Below, piece after piece: positions 1 through 7,322 of a DNA stretch of 17,973 nucleotides (positions are counted from its first letter, which is position 1; the number at the start of each line of letters is the position of its first letter). A model generated the notes under the pieces. That model searched no databases, had not been told where the DNA came from, and saw nothing but the letters and a program-made list of their open reading frames with translations. The translations under genes and the position numbers were made by a program. The DNA is from Lachnospiraceae bacterium (GTDB taxonomy: Bacteria > Bacillota > Clostridia > Lachnospirales > Lachnospiraceae): positions 1 to 17,973 of the forward strand of contig CAAFXG010000262.1 of NCBI GenBank assembly GCA_900766925.1, read 5' to 3'.

Positions 1-38
1 AAAACAGTACAGGTTTATAAATTTTACTGGGCACCACT

Positions 39-60
39 CTGTTTATCGCTAATGCGACAG
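39..60. other. Short interrupted hairpin in left flank
   Basis: The left 90 bases hold no gene that I can support. The only structure is a small dyad: TCGC-TAAT-GCGA, extended by CTG/CAG after a 4-base bulge on one side. The stretch TGCGACAGCC at 53-62 is identical to one arm of the terminator at 1024-1045. No T-run follows on either strand, so this is at best a weak or decayed terminator for the leftward gene pair that ends at 91. Confidence 0.25.
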
Positions 61-90
61 CCTCATTTTCATATAGTCATATTTAGTTAT

Positions 91-375
91 TTACATAAAG
101 CTTTTTATCATGTTGAATTTCTTCTTTTCTGACGGTGGGAGGGATTCCTCGATGGCATCCAGCAAAAGTGAGGTTTCTTCCTTTGTGAAGTTCATGTTTC
201 TTCGGTTTAATTCCTTGTTGATTCTCATTATTTCGGGTAGGAGCTCTTCGATTGATTTGTTTTTGCTTTTTTCTTTTATTTCCATGATTATTCGTAGTTT
301 AGTCTGGTCAACATTTCGAAGCTTAGGGTTTGCTTCGAGATTCATATTGTTATTGTTGTTATAATTATGATTCAT
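91..375 (-). CDS. Small charged helical protein, unknown function
   Basis: This 94-aa protein is not one I recognise. It opens with an Asn-rich stretch (residues 3-11, including NNNNN). The rest is Lys/Glu-rich and probably helical: a run from about 25 to 60 (KLRIIMEIKEKSKNK and on) and a second from 64 to 94 ending FNMIKSFM. There is no signal peptide, membrane segment or Cys. The start at 375 is supported by GGGAG at 382-386, six bases upstream. It lies 26 bases downstream of the 179-aa gene on the same strand, so the two are probably cotranscribed. An open frame on the other strand (110-364) is its antisense shadow and has no ribosome binding site of its own. That the gene is real is likely; its role is unknown. 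Confidence 0.75.
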   Translation of the reverse strand: MNHNYNNNNNMNLEANPKLRNVDQTKLRIIMEIKEKSKNKSIEELLPEIMRINKELNRRNMNFTKEETSLLLDAIEESLPPSEKKKFNMIKSFM

Positions 376-401
376 TTTATTCTCCCAAGATTATAATTTA
401 C

Positions 402-941
402 TTATTGCTCCTCTTCGTTCAGGATTGACATTACGCTTTCGTATAAGCTGCGGTCAGAGGATGGAGCTTCATAATCTTCCTGACCGAAAGCATATGGAGG
501 TGGTTCGTGATTATCTTGACTAAAATCATAAGAAGGCGGCTCACGACTATCTTTGCCGAAATCATATGGCGGAGGAGAACAAGATTCCTGTCCCTGATTA
601 AAAAAATTAGAAAAGCCAGACGAGTCATTCATATTCATAACCTCCATCATTTTCATCATCTGTTTCATTTGTTTGATAGAATTCGAATAATTACCCGGTA
701 GAAATCGGCACATGTCCGTTATCATGTCCTCAGTGGATTTAGGATGACAGTCAAAACCGCACTCGGCTATGTATGGTCTGTTGTCAAGACATTTCATTAT
801 TGCTGTCAGCTCTTTGTATTTTATGTAAAGAACCAATGGCTTCTTGTATTGATAGTCAACAAACGGAACCATTGCTTCCAGCAGAAATAAAGAATCATCC
901 TGTATTAAATTGTCCAGAGGATGTGGTCTTGGTCCGTTCAT
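402..941 (-). CDS. Protein with C-terminal PPxY repeat, unknown function
   Basis: This 179-aa protein of unknown function appears to be cytoplasmic, with no signal peptide or membrane segment. Residues 1-85 look like a folded domain with Cys at 51, 61, 65 and 78. Residues 91-105 are Met-rich (seven Met in QMKQMMKMMEVMNMN). Residues 122-169 are a low-complexity tail of four 12-residue units, the first three carrying PPPY, PPSY and PPPY. The tail ends with a short helix-like stretch (about 165-179). The start at 941 is set by GGAGG at 950-954 with seven bases of spacing. It is the first gene of a likely two-gene leftward operon with the 94-aa protein. PPxY is the classic ligand of WW domains in eukaryotes, but I know of no such partner here, so the repeat may only be a flexible linker or an adhesive tail. 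Confidence 0.8.
   Translation of the reverse strand: MNGPRPHPLDNLIQDDSLFLLEAMVPFVDYQYKKPLVLYIKYKELTAIMKCLDNRPYIAECGFDCHPKSTEDMITDMCRFLPGNYSNSIKQMKQMMKMMEVMNMNDSSGFSNFFNQGQESCSPPPYDFGKDSREPPSYDFSQDNHEPPPYAFGQEDYEAPSSDRSLYESVMSILNEEEQ
435..578 (-). repeat. 36-bp tandem repeat coding for 12-residue PPxY units
   Basis: There are four consecutive 36-base units in the 3' part of the 179-aa gene. At protein level the units begin SPPPYDFGKDSR, EPPSYDFSQDNH, EPPPYAFGQEDY and EAPSSDRSLYES. The first three are clearly related, with P-P-x-Y followed by D/A-F and then G/S. The fourth is degenerate. The unit length is a whole number of codons, so copy number can change without a frameshift. Confidence 0.75.
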
Positions 942-1018
942 CTGAAAACCTCCACGTTTCTTTTAATAGTATATGTTAATAGGCGGTTATGTTATGAAAG
1001 TATTTGTATTTACTATAG

Positions 1019-1045
1019 AAAAAGGCTGTCGCAGGTGCGACAGCC
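1019..1045 (-). terminator. Rho-independent terminator of the high-cysteine gene
   Basis: Read leftward, GGCTGTCGCA and TGCGACAGCC form a perfect 10-bp stem closed by a two-base apparent loop (in practice a 4-base loop once the last pair opens). Five T residues follow. It begins 14 bases after the stop codon of the 77-aa gene and separates that gene from the downstream pair. Confidence 0.85.
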
Positions 1046-1059
1046 CGTGTAAAAAATGA

Positions 1060-1293
1060 TTAGCAGCCGCAACCGCCAAAGCCATTTCCGTTGCCACAGC
1101 AGAAGATAAGGATAAGGATAATCCAAATCCAGTCACAGCAGTTGTTTCCGCAACCGCCGCCCATAAAGCCGCTGCCGTTACCGCCACAGCAGAAAAGTAA
1201 AATTAAAATAATCCAAATACATGAACAGTTGCTGCCGCCGAAACTTGGAGTGTCGCATCCGCAGCCACACTGTGTAGCTGATAAATCACTCAT
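1060..1293 (-). CDS. High-cysteine, Gly-rich small protein (chorion class HCB-like)
   Basis: This 77-aa protein has 14 Cys and many Gly residues. Two near-identical hydrophobic cores, CIWIILILLFCCGG (about 25-38) and WIWIILILIFCCGN (about 55-68), each precede a G-N-G-x-G-F and Cys-Gly segment, so the gene looks like an internal duplication. The N-terminus MSDLSATQ is followed by CGCGC. Small proteins of this make-up are widespread in Lachnospiraceae and are usually labelled 'chorion class high-cysteine HCB protein 13' by distant compositional likeness; no function is established. The two hydrophobic cores are only 8-10 residues, too short for classic spanning helices. The start at 1293 is preceded by GGGGG at 1302-1306. 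It is monocistronic, with its own terminator, and divergent from the gene at 1455. Confidence 0.8.
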   Translation of the reverse strand: MSDLSATQCGCGCDTPSFGGSNCSCIWIILILLFCCGGNGSGFMGGGCGNNCCDWIWIILILIFCCGNGNGFGGCGC

Positions 1294-1379
1294 AGGTTTT
1301 GCCCCCGTTTTTTTCTTATGGTTTATATTATGCGTGTGATTATAATATGTTAAAAAAACTTAATATATTTTGGAGAGAC

Positions 1380-1408
1380 TTGATTATGGTCTGTTTAAAT
1401 GATATGAT
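1380..1408 (+). promoter_or_regulatory. Promoter for the two-TM protein gene
   Basis: TTGATT at 1380-1385 and TATGAT at 1403-1408 are separated by 17 bases, a good sigma-A type arrangement. The predicted transcript would start near 1415 and give a leader of about 40 bases to the ATG at 1455. It lies in the 161-base region between the divergent genes at 1293 and 1455. Confidence 0.6.
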
Positions 1409-1454
1409 TGGTCTCTAGGTATCTTTAGCGGACACGTTTGGGGAGAGTAATACA

Positions 1455-2387
1455 ATGAGGAACAAAAGGTTTGAGATATTACTTATGAAAAACACCCTGG
1501 CAATTGCAGTTCCTGCGATTGTGGTTTTTGCCGTGCTCATTTTTATGTTTTCAAAATACCCTATTTTTGAACAAATCAGATGTGTTAATATAGATGGTGC
1601 GGAAAATACTGCGGAATATATTGAAAGCCTTTATGATGCGGGAACCACTAATATAGAAACCATGGCAAATGATTTATATTACGCCGGCTTTGATTACTAT
1701 GTTGACGGAAAGCTTAAGGGTGCGTACTATTACAGTATGGAAGAAAAACATATACAGATATACCTTATAAAGACACAGGAGCCTGTTGACTGGATTGACA
1801 CGATTCATATAAAAGGAAAAATTAAAAAAGATAATATTTCTACAGAGCACATTATGAATCAGTTTGAGACAGAAAATGAATTTCCGAATAAACTTTTGGA
1901 CGGCTATTGTCTTTCATATATAATTAGTGAACCGGATTATCCATATGCATTTATTGCAATGGTATATGTATTCTTTTATATACCAATTTTTATCTGTGTT
2001 TTGATACTCGTATATGCGGTATTGGTCTGGTGTTATCCTTCCATGCATTCACAGGCAAAACAGCTTGCGTCATATGGAAATCCCGGAGAGGTAATCAAGG
2101 ATATATCAGGACAGCTTAGACATCATTTGATATTTAAGAAGAATAACATATACATTACATCAGATTACATGATTGTAAGCTATCTCACAAAGACAGATGT
2201 TATAAAGCTTAAGAATATTCGTTATTTATCCAAAAATGAGGAGAAGGGAATTAATAATCACAGAGTTTTTAGGTTGACCATGTCAGACCCGGAGGTACTT
2301 TTTTATGAGGTGGATTTCAACAGTGAGGATTTGATTGATGACGTTATTTTGTATATATGTGGAATAAATGATGATGTAAAGATCTAA
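1455..2387 (+). CDS. Two-TM membrane protein, unknown function
   Basis: This 310-aa protein is not one I can name. A first membrane helix lies at about residues 13-33 (NTLAIAVPAIVVFAVLIFMF). A polar region of about 125 residues follows, with a YYYSMEEKHIQIYLI-like beta-rich stretch, and is probably outside the cell. A second hydrophobic segment spans about 162-193. A C-terminal domain of about 115 residues, probably cytoplasmic and rich in short beta strands, completes it. That tail (roughly 205-305) resembles the size and pattern of small PH-like membrane-associated domains, but this is only an impression. The start at 1455 has GGGGAG about nine bases upstream; an alternative Met at 1485 would still keep the first helix. 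It ends six bases before the -35 box of the pheS promoter, with no clear terminator between. Confidence 0.8.
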   Translation: MRNKRFEILLMKNTLAIAVPAIVVFAVLIFMFSKYPIFEQIRCVNIDGAENTAEYIESLYDAGTTNIETMANDLYYAGFDYYVDGKLKGAYYYSMEEKHIQIYLIKTQEPVDWIDTIHIKGKIKKDNISTEHIMNQFETENEFPNKLLDGYCLSYIISEPDYPYAFIAMVYVFFYIPIFICVLILVYAVLVWCYPSMHSQAKQLASYGNPGEVIKDISGQLRHHLIFKKNNIYITSDYMIVSYLTKTDVIKLKNIRYLSKNEEKGINNHRVFRLTMSDPEVLFYEVDFNSEDLIDDVILYICGINDDVKI

Positions 2388-2392
2388 AAAAC

Positions 2393-2420
2393 TTGACACA
2401 TATTTCTGGTGTGTTAAAAT
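2393..2420 (+). promoter_or_regulatory. Promoter of the pheS-pheT-queA operon
   Basis: A consensus -35 TTGACA at 2393-2398 and TAAAAT at 2415-2420 are separated by 16 bases. Transcription should start near 2427, at the beginning of the T-box leader. The -35 box lies six bases after the stop of the upstream gene. Confidence 0.8.
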
Positions 2421-2426
2421 ACATAC

Positions 2427-2692
2427 TTGTAGATTAATAATATAAAGGCTATGAAGGTGCAACAAGGATACATTGTCGCTAACAGAGATTTGGAGTCGTA
2501 GGCTGTAAGCTCCATTTAGATTAGGTGTATCTCATTTTCACACCTGAGCTATATGTCTGAAATCAGGTTCAGAAGAGTAGGATATATCGTGTGATGCACG
2601 TTACGCATTATGAGTGCGGCTGTTATGGCCGAATCAGGGTGGTACCGCGGAATAAGCTTCGTCCCTTTTAGGGATGGAGCTTTTTATATTTT
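2427..2692 (+). promoter_or_regulatory. T-box riboswitch leader, specific for tRNA-Phe
   Basis: This leader RNA senses uncharged tRNA and controls read-through into pheS. Stem I can be traced. GGCT (2447-2450) pairs with AGCT (2547-2550) next to a kink-turn-like ATGA/TGA. GGTG (2456-2459) pairs with CACC (2541-2544), and GATAC (2467-2471) with GTATC (2527-2531). Between the last two pairings is an internal loop holding TTC (2537-2539) followed by a purine, the expected Phe specifier codon. The distal arm closes with TGGAG (2491-2495) and CTCCA (2510-2514). The conserved T-box core AGGGTGGTACCGCGG is at 2636-2650. AGGG at 2636-2639 can pair with TCCCT at 2662-2666 to form the antiterminator, in competition with the terminator hairpin. 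The specifier and the downstream pheS agree. Confidence 0.95.
2654..2692 (+). terminator. T-box conditional terminator
   Basis: AAGCTTCGTCCCT (2654-2666) pairs with AGGGATGGAGCTT (2670-2682) around a three-T loop. This gives a 13-bp stem with two G-T pairs, followed by a T-rich tract (2683-2692). Its 5' arm overlaps the sequence needed for the antiterminator, which makes it the off state of the leader when tRNA-Phe is charged. Confidence 0.9.
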
Positions 2693-2763
2693 GATGTCAT
2701 CAAGATGGACGATGTCGGGAATCGCCGGAAAACAAGGGAATTTTGAAATGGAGGACTATATAA

Positions 2764-3783
2764 ATGAAAGAAAAATTGCAGGGCATTAAGGAACAGGCGC
2801 TAGCTAAGATTGCCGATGCGAAGGATGCAGGTATGATTAATGATATCAAGGTTGCAATTCTTGGTAAAAAAGGTGAGCTTACACAGGTGTTAAAAAGCAT
2901 GAAGGATGTTGCACCCGAGGACAGACCTAAGGTTGGACAGCTGGTAAATGAAGCAAGACAGGCGATAGAGGCTAAGCTTGAAGAAAAATTAAAGGCAATT
3001 AATTCGGCAGCAAGAGCTGAGAAGATGAAGAGAGAAACCATAGATGTTACTCTTCCGGGCGTGAAGAAGATAGATGGACACAGACATCCTAACCAGATAG
3101 CGTTAGAGGATTTGGAAAGAGTATTTATTGGTATGGGCTATGAGGTGGTTTCCGGTCCGGAGGTTGAGTATGATAAGTATAATTTTGAATTGCTCAACAT
3201 ACCTGCAAATCATCCTGCAAAGGATGAACAGGATACCTTCTATATCAATAAGGAGATTCTTCTTAGAACACAGACATCTCCTGTACAGGCCAGAATTATG
3301 GAACAGGGCAAGCTGCCAATCAGAATTCTTTCTCCGGGAAGAGTGTTCAGAGCTGACGAGGTTGATGCGACCCATTCACCATCCTTCCATCAGGTAGAGG
3401 GTCTTGTAATTGATAAGAATATTACTATGGCTGACCTGAAAGGAACTCTTGATCAGTTTGCTAAGGAATTTTTTGGCGAAAAGACGAAAACAAAGTTCAG
3501 ACCACATCATTTCCCATTTACAGAGCCATCGGCTGAGGTTGATATTACATGCTTCAAGTGTGGCGGTAAGGGATGCCGTGTATGTAAGGGCAGTGGATGG
3601 ATTGAGATTCTCGGATGTGGAATGGTTCATCCTCATGTACTTGAAATGTGCGGAATTGATCCAAATGAGTATTCAGGTTTTGCGTTTGGTATCGGCCTTG
3701 AGAGAATTACACTTCTTAAGTATGAAATCGATGACATGAGACTTTTGTATGAGAATGATACCAGATTCTTAAGCCAGTTCTAA
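2764..3783 (+). CDS. pheS: Phenylalanine-tRNA ligase alpha subunit
   Basis: This is the catalytic subunit of the alpha2-beta2 phenylalanyl-tRNA synthetase, which charges tRNA-Phe with phenylalanine using ATP in the cytoplasm. At 339 aa it has the normal bacterial length. Residues 1-90 form the N-terminal coiled coil. The class II core follows, with motif 2 around FRADEVDATHSPSFHQ and motif 3 GFAFGIGLERI near the C-terminus. Residues 263-274 carry CxxC-x4-CxxC (C263, C266, C271, C274), a zinc-knuckle-like insert that I recall from many clostridial PheS proteins, just before the conserved GWIEILG and MVHP segment. The start is fixed by GGAGG at 2750-2754. It is followed by pheT after 58 bases, and the whole operon is under the Phe T-box. 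Confidence 0.97.
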   Translation: MKEKLQGIKEQALAKIADAKDAGMINDIKVAILGKKGELTQVLKSMKDVAPEDRPKVGQLVNEARQAIEAKLEEKLKAINSAARAEKMKRETIDVTLPGVKKIDGHRHPNQIALEDLERVFIGMGYEVVSGPEVEYDKYNFELLNIPANHPAKDEQDTFYINKEILLRTQTSPVQARIMEQGKLPIRILSPGRVFRADEVDATHSPSFHQVEGLVIDKNITMADLKGTLDQFAKEFFGEKTKTKFRPHHFPFTEPSAEVDITCFKCGGKGCRVCKGSGWIEILGCGMVHPHVLEMCGIDPNEYSGFAFGIGLERITLLKYEIDDMRLLYENDTRFLSQF

Positions 3784-3841
3784 TATATGACTAATTTGAA
3801 TAATTGATTAAAATTTATTATAGAAAGCTGAGGTAGAAAAC

Positions 3842-6268
3842 ATGAATACACCTATATCATGGATTAAGGCATATGTTCCTGATTTGGACGTAGAAATAGA
3901 CGAATTTGTTGACAGAATGACACTGTCGGGTTCCCATGTTGAAGGATATGAGAAAAAAGACAGGAATCTTGAAAAAATAGTTGTTGGAAGAATTGAAAAG
4001 ATAGAAAAGCATCCTGATGCGGATAAGCTTATAATATGTCAGGTTAATATCGGAGAACAGACAATACAGATTGTAACGGGTGCACCTAATGTTAAGGAAG
4101 GTGATATGGTTCCGACAGTTCTTGATGGCGGTAAGGTTGCAGGCGGACATGACGGCTCTCCACTTCCTAAGGATGGAATAAAGATTAAAAAGGGTAAGCT
4201 TCGTGGAATTGAGTCAAATGGTATGATGTGTAGCATTGAAGAGCTTGGCTCATCAAGAGATTTATACCCTGAAGCACCTGAGAACGGAGTATATGTTTTC
4301 TCTGAGGATTCAGGTGTAAAGCCTGGTGATGATGCTGTAATGGCACTTGGACTTAGAGATGCGGTTGTGGAGTACGAGATAACCTCAAACAGAGTCGACT
4401 GCTTTTCTATGATTGGTATGGCGAGAGAGGTTGCTGCAACCTTTGATAAAGAATTTCATGAGCCAAAGGTTACCGTAAAGGGTAGTGGCGGAGATGTAAA
4501 TGATTACATTTCTGTAGAAGTAAAGGATAACGATTTATGTAAGAGATATACAGCAAGGGTAGTAACAGACCTTAAAATTGGACCGTCTCCTAAGTGGATG
4601 AGAGACAGACTTGCTGCACAGGGTATTCGTTCAATTAATAATCTTGTTGATATTACAAACTATGTTATGGAGGAATATGGACAGCCAATGCATGCCTATG
4701 ACCTTGATACGATAGCGGGTAGGAAAATTATTGTACGACGTGCAAATGATGGCGATAAGTTTGTTACTCTTGACGGGCAGGAAAGAGTTATGGATAAAGA
4801 TGTACTTATGATTTGTGACGGCGAAAAGGAAATTGGTCTTGCAGGAATCATGGGCGGTGAGAATTCAATGGTAACGGATGATATCAAGACACTTCTCTTT
4901 GAGGCTGCCTGCTTTGATGGAACAAATATAAGACTTTCCTCAAGAAGAATCGGTCTTGCTACAGATGCTGCTGCAAAATTTGTAAAGGGTCTTGATCCGA
5001 ATCTTGCCCTTCTCGCAATGAACAGGGCATGTCAGCTTATTGAAGAACTGGGTTGCGGTAAGGTTGTTGACGGGGTTATTGATGTATACCCTGAACCTGT
5101 TTGCGAAAAGGTTCTTCCGTTTGAACCTGATAAGATGAATGGCCTTCTTGGAACTGATGTACCTGCAGAAGAAATGCTTGCTATTTTCAAGAAGCTTGAG
5201 CTTAAATATGATGAGAAGACAAAAATGCTTACTATTCCAACCTTCAGGCAGGATCTTAATTGTATGGCAGACCTTGCTGAGGAGGTGGCACGTTTCTATG
5301 GATATGACAATATTCCTGTAACTCTTCCTCATGGTGAGGCTACAGCAGGTAAGAGGAGCTTTGCGGAACGTATAAATGGAGTTGCAAGAGATATTGCAGA
5401 AGCAAACGGATTTTCCGGAGCAGCCTGCTACTCGTTTGAGAGTCCAAAAGTATTTGATAAGCTGCTTATACCGGAAAACTCACCTTATAGACAGGCAATT
5501 GAGATTATGAATCCACTTGGAGAGGATTTCTCAATTATGAGAACACTACCACTGAACGGATTGCTTACATCCCTGTCAACCAATTATAACAGAAGAAACA
5601 AGGAGGCAAGACTGTATGAGCTTGCAAATGTATACCTGCCAAAGTCGCTTCCGCTTACAGAGCTGCCTGATGAGAAGATGAAGCTTACACTGGGTATGTA
5701 CGGCAATGGTGACTTCTTTAATCTCAAGGGAGTTATAGAAGAGCTTACCGAGAAGCTTGGCTTTGCAAAAGAGGTTTCATATGAACCGACTACAGAGCAT
5801 CCGTTCCTCCATCCGGGTCGTCAGGCGAATATTTGCAAGGGTAAGCTTTCGATTGGATATATCGGACAGCTTCATCCTGAGGCTGCAGATAATTACAATA
5901 TTAAGGCAGACGTATATGTTGCTGTTCTTGACATGGATACAGTAACAATGCTTTCTACATTTGACAGAAAGTATGAGGGTATTGCAAAGTTCCCTGCTAT
6001 AACCCGTGATCTTGCGCTTGTTGTAGAAAAGAATATATTTGTAGGTGAAATTGAGAAGGTTATCAGGAAGAATGGCGGTAAGCTTCTTGAGTCTTACAAG
6101 CTCTTTGATGTCTATGAGGGTGCCCAGGTTGGTGAAGGCAAGAAGTCTGTTGCGTATTCTCTTGTTTTCCGTGATAAGACAAAGACACTTGAGGATGCAG
6201 AGGTAGCCGGTGCAGTAGATAAGATACTAAAAGAGCTTTCTAAGTTAGGAATTGAAATCAGAGGTTAA
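3842..6268 (+). CDS. pheT: Phenylalanine-tRNA ligase beta subunit
   Basis: This is the large subunit of phenylalanyl-tRNA synthetase; it binds tRNA-Phe and carries the editing site that removes mischarged tyrosine. At 808 aa it has the usual bacterial length. In order it shows an EMAP-type tRNA-binding domain (about 40-155, with HPDADKL and the VTGAPNV segment), the B3/B4 editing domain (about 210-390), the B5 domain (about 405-475), an inactive class II core, and a C-terminal ferredoxin-fold anticodon-binding domain (about 715-808, with FPAITRDLALVV). The start has GAGG at 3830-3833 with eight bases of spacing. No terminator separates it from pheS, and queA begins five bases after its stop. 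Confidence 0.97.
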   Translation: MNTPISWIKAYVPDLDVEIDEFVDRMTLSGSHVEGYEKKDRNLEKIVVGRIEKIEKHPDADKLIICQVNIGEQTIQIVTGAPNVKEGDMVPTVLDGGKVAGGHDGSPLPKDGIKIKKGKLRGIESNGMMCSIEELGSSRDLYPEAPENGVYVFSEDSGVKPGDDAVMALGLRDAVVEYEITSNRVDCFSMIGMAREVAATFDKEFHEPKVTVKGSGGDVNDYISVEVKDNDLCKRYTARVVTDLKIGPSPKWMRDRLAAQGIRSINNLVDITNYVMEEYGQPMHAYDLDTIAGRKIIVRRANDGDKFVTLDGQERVMDKDVLMICDGEKEIGLAGIMGGENSMVTDDIKTLLFEAACFDGTNIRLSSRRIGLATDAAAKFVKGLDPNLALLAMNRACQLIEELGCGKVVDGVIDVYPEPVCEKVLPFEPDKMNGLLGTDVPAEEMLAIFKKLELKYDEKTKMLTIPTFRQDLNCMADLAEEVARFYGYDNIPVTLPHGEATAGKRSFAERINGVARDIAEANGFSGAACYSFESPKVFDKLLIPENSPYRQAIEIMNPLGEDFSIMRTLPLNGLLTSLSTNYNRRNKEARLYELANVYLPKSLPLTELPDEKMKLTLGMYGNGDFFNLKGVIEELTEKLGFAKEVSYEPTTEHPFLHPGRQANICKGKLSIGYIGQLHPEAADNYNIKADVYVAVLDMDTVTMLSTFDRKYEGIAKFPAITRDLALVVEKNIFVGEIEKVIRKNGGKLLESYKLFDVYEGAQVGEGKKSVAYSLVFRDKTKTLEDAEVAGAVDKILKELSKLGIEIRG

Positions 6269-6273
6269 TTTAT

Positions 6274-7299
6274 ATGAAGCTAAGTGATTTTAGTTATGAG
6301 CTTCCTGAGGAGCTTATTGCGCAGGATCCGCTCGAAAAACGAAGCGATTCACGTCTTATGGTTCTTAATCGCGAGACGGGAGAAGTTGTTCATAAGCATT
6401 TTAGCGATATAACAGAATATCTGAACGAGGGTGATTGCCTTGTAATAAATGACACAAAGGTGATACCTGCACGACTGATTGGCGTAAAAGAAGAAACAGG
6501 GGCTTCCATTGAGGTGCTGTTGCTTAAGCGGCATGATGAAAGAACATGGGAGACATTGGTAAAGCCGGGTAAGAAGGCAAGAGTGGGCGCCAGGATATCC
6601 TTTGGCGATGGAAGATTGGCTGGTGAGATTGTAGACATCGTTGAAGAAGGTAACCGTCTGATCAGATTTGAATATGACGGAATATTTGAGGAGATACTTG
6701 ATGATCTCGGGCAGATGCCTCTGCCGCCATATATTACCCATAAGCTTGAGGATAAGGACAGGTATCAGACCGTTTATGCCACCCATACGGGTTCGGCAGC
6801 GGCTCCTACGGCGGGGCTCCATTTTACACAGGAACTGCTTGAAGAGCTTATTGCAAAGGGTATAAAAATTGCGAGGGTAACCCTGCATGTGGGTCTGGGA
6901 ACCTTCAGACCGGTAAAGGTGGACAATATTCTGGAGCATCATATGCACAGTGAATTCTATGTTATCGATGAGGCTGCGGCTGAAGTGATTAACGATACAA
7001 GGATGAAGGGTGGGAAAATCATATCGGTTGGCACTACAAGTACCAGAACCCTGGAGACTGTTGCAGATGAAAACGGCATGGTGAGAGCATGTAGCGGATG
7101 GACCGATATCTTCATATATCCTGGATATAAATTTAAATGTGTCGACAGACTTATTACGAATTTCCACTTGCCGGAGTCGACACTGCTCATGCTTGTATCA
7201 GCATTATATGACAGGGAAAAAATTCTGGAGGCATATAATATTGCAGTGCAGGAAAGGTATAGATTTTTCTCGTTTGGAGATGCTATGCTAATATTGTAA
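6274..7299 (+). CDS. queA: tRNA preQ1(34) S-adenosylmethionine ribosyltransferase-isomerase
   Basis: QueA transfers the ribosyl part of S-adenosylmethionine to preQ1 at wobble position 34 of GUN-anticodon tRNAs (Tyr, His, Asn, Asp), giving epoxyqueuosine, the step before queuosine. At 341 aa it has the normal family length. Family landmarks are the N-terminal FSYELPEELIAQDPLEKRSDSR-type opening (residues 5-27), CLVINDTKVIPARL (about 55-67), THTGSAAAPTAGLHFT (about 171-186), GLGTFRPV, SVGTTSTRTLE and TNFHLPESTLLMLVSA. Its ribosome binding site (GAGG at 6261-6264) lies inside the end of pheT and its ATG is five bases past the pheT stop, so it is translated from the pheST message and should answer to the T-box. 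A 272-codon open frame on the opposite strand (6349-7167) is an antisense shadow. Confidence 0.97.
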   Translation: MKLSDFSYELPEELIAQDPLEKRSDSRLMVLNRETGEVVHKHFSDITEYLNEGDCLVINDTKVIPARLIGVKEETGASIEVLLLKRHDERTWETLVKPGKKARVGARISFGDGRLAGEIVDIVEEGNRLIRFEYDGIFEEILDDLGQMPLPPYITHKLEDKDRYQTVYATHTGSAAAPTAGLHFTQELLEELIAKGIKIARVTLHVGLGTFRPVKVDNILEHHMHSEFYVIDEAAAEVINDTRMKGGKIISVGTTSTRTLETVADENGMVRACSGWTDIFIYPGYKFKCVDRLITNFHLPESTLLMLVSALYDREKILEAYNIAVQERYRFFSFGDAMLIL

Positions 7300-7322
7300 A
7301 TTAAGCATGAAAAATAATCTCA

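Noticed and set aside
435..578. The 36-bp repeats as a CRISPR-like array
   Set aside because: The units are contiguous without unique spacers and are in frame within a coding sequence, so they are a coding tandem repeat.
1091..1339. 82-codon plus-strand Pro/Gln-rich frame opposite the high-cysteine gene
   Set aside because: It is the complement of Gly/Cys codons; there is no ribosome binding site, and the terminator at 1019-1045 belongs to the minus-strand gene.
4940..5332. 130-codon minus-strand frame inside pheT
   Set aside because: It is an antisense shadow of a conserved coding region without start signals.
6349..7167. 272-codon open frame on the minus strand opposite queA
   Set aside because: It lies wholly antisense to a well-conserved gene, has no ribosome binding site, and its Cys/Ser/Arg-rich composition is typical of a shadow frame.
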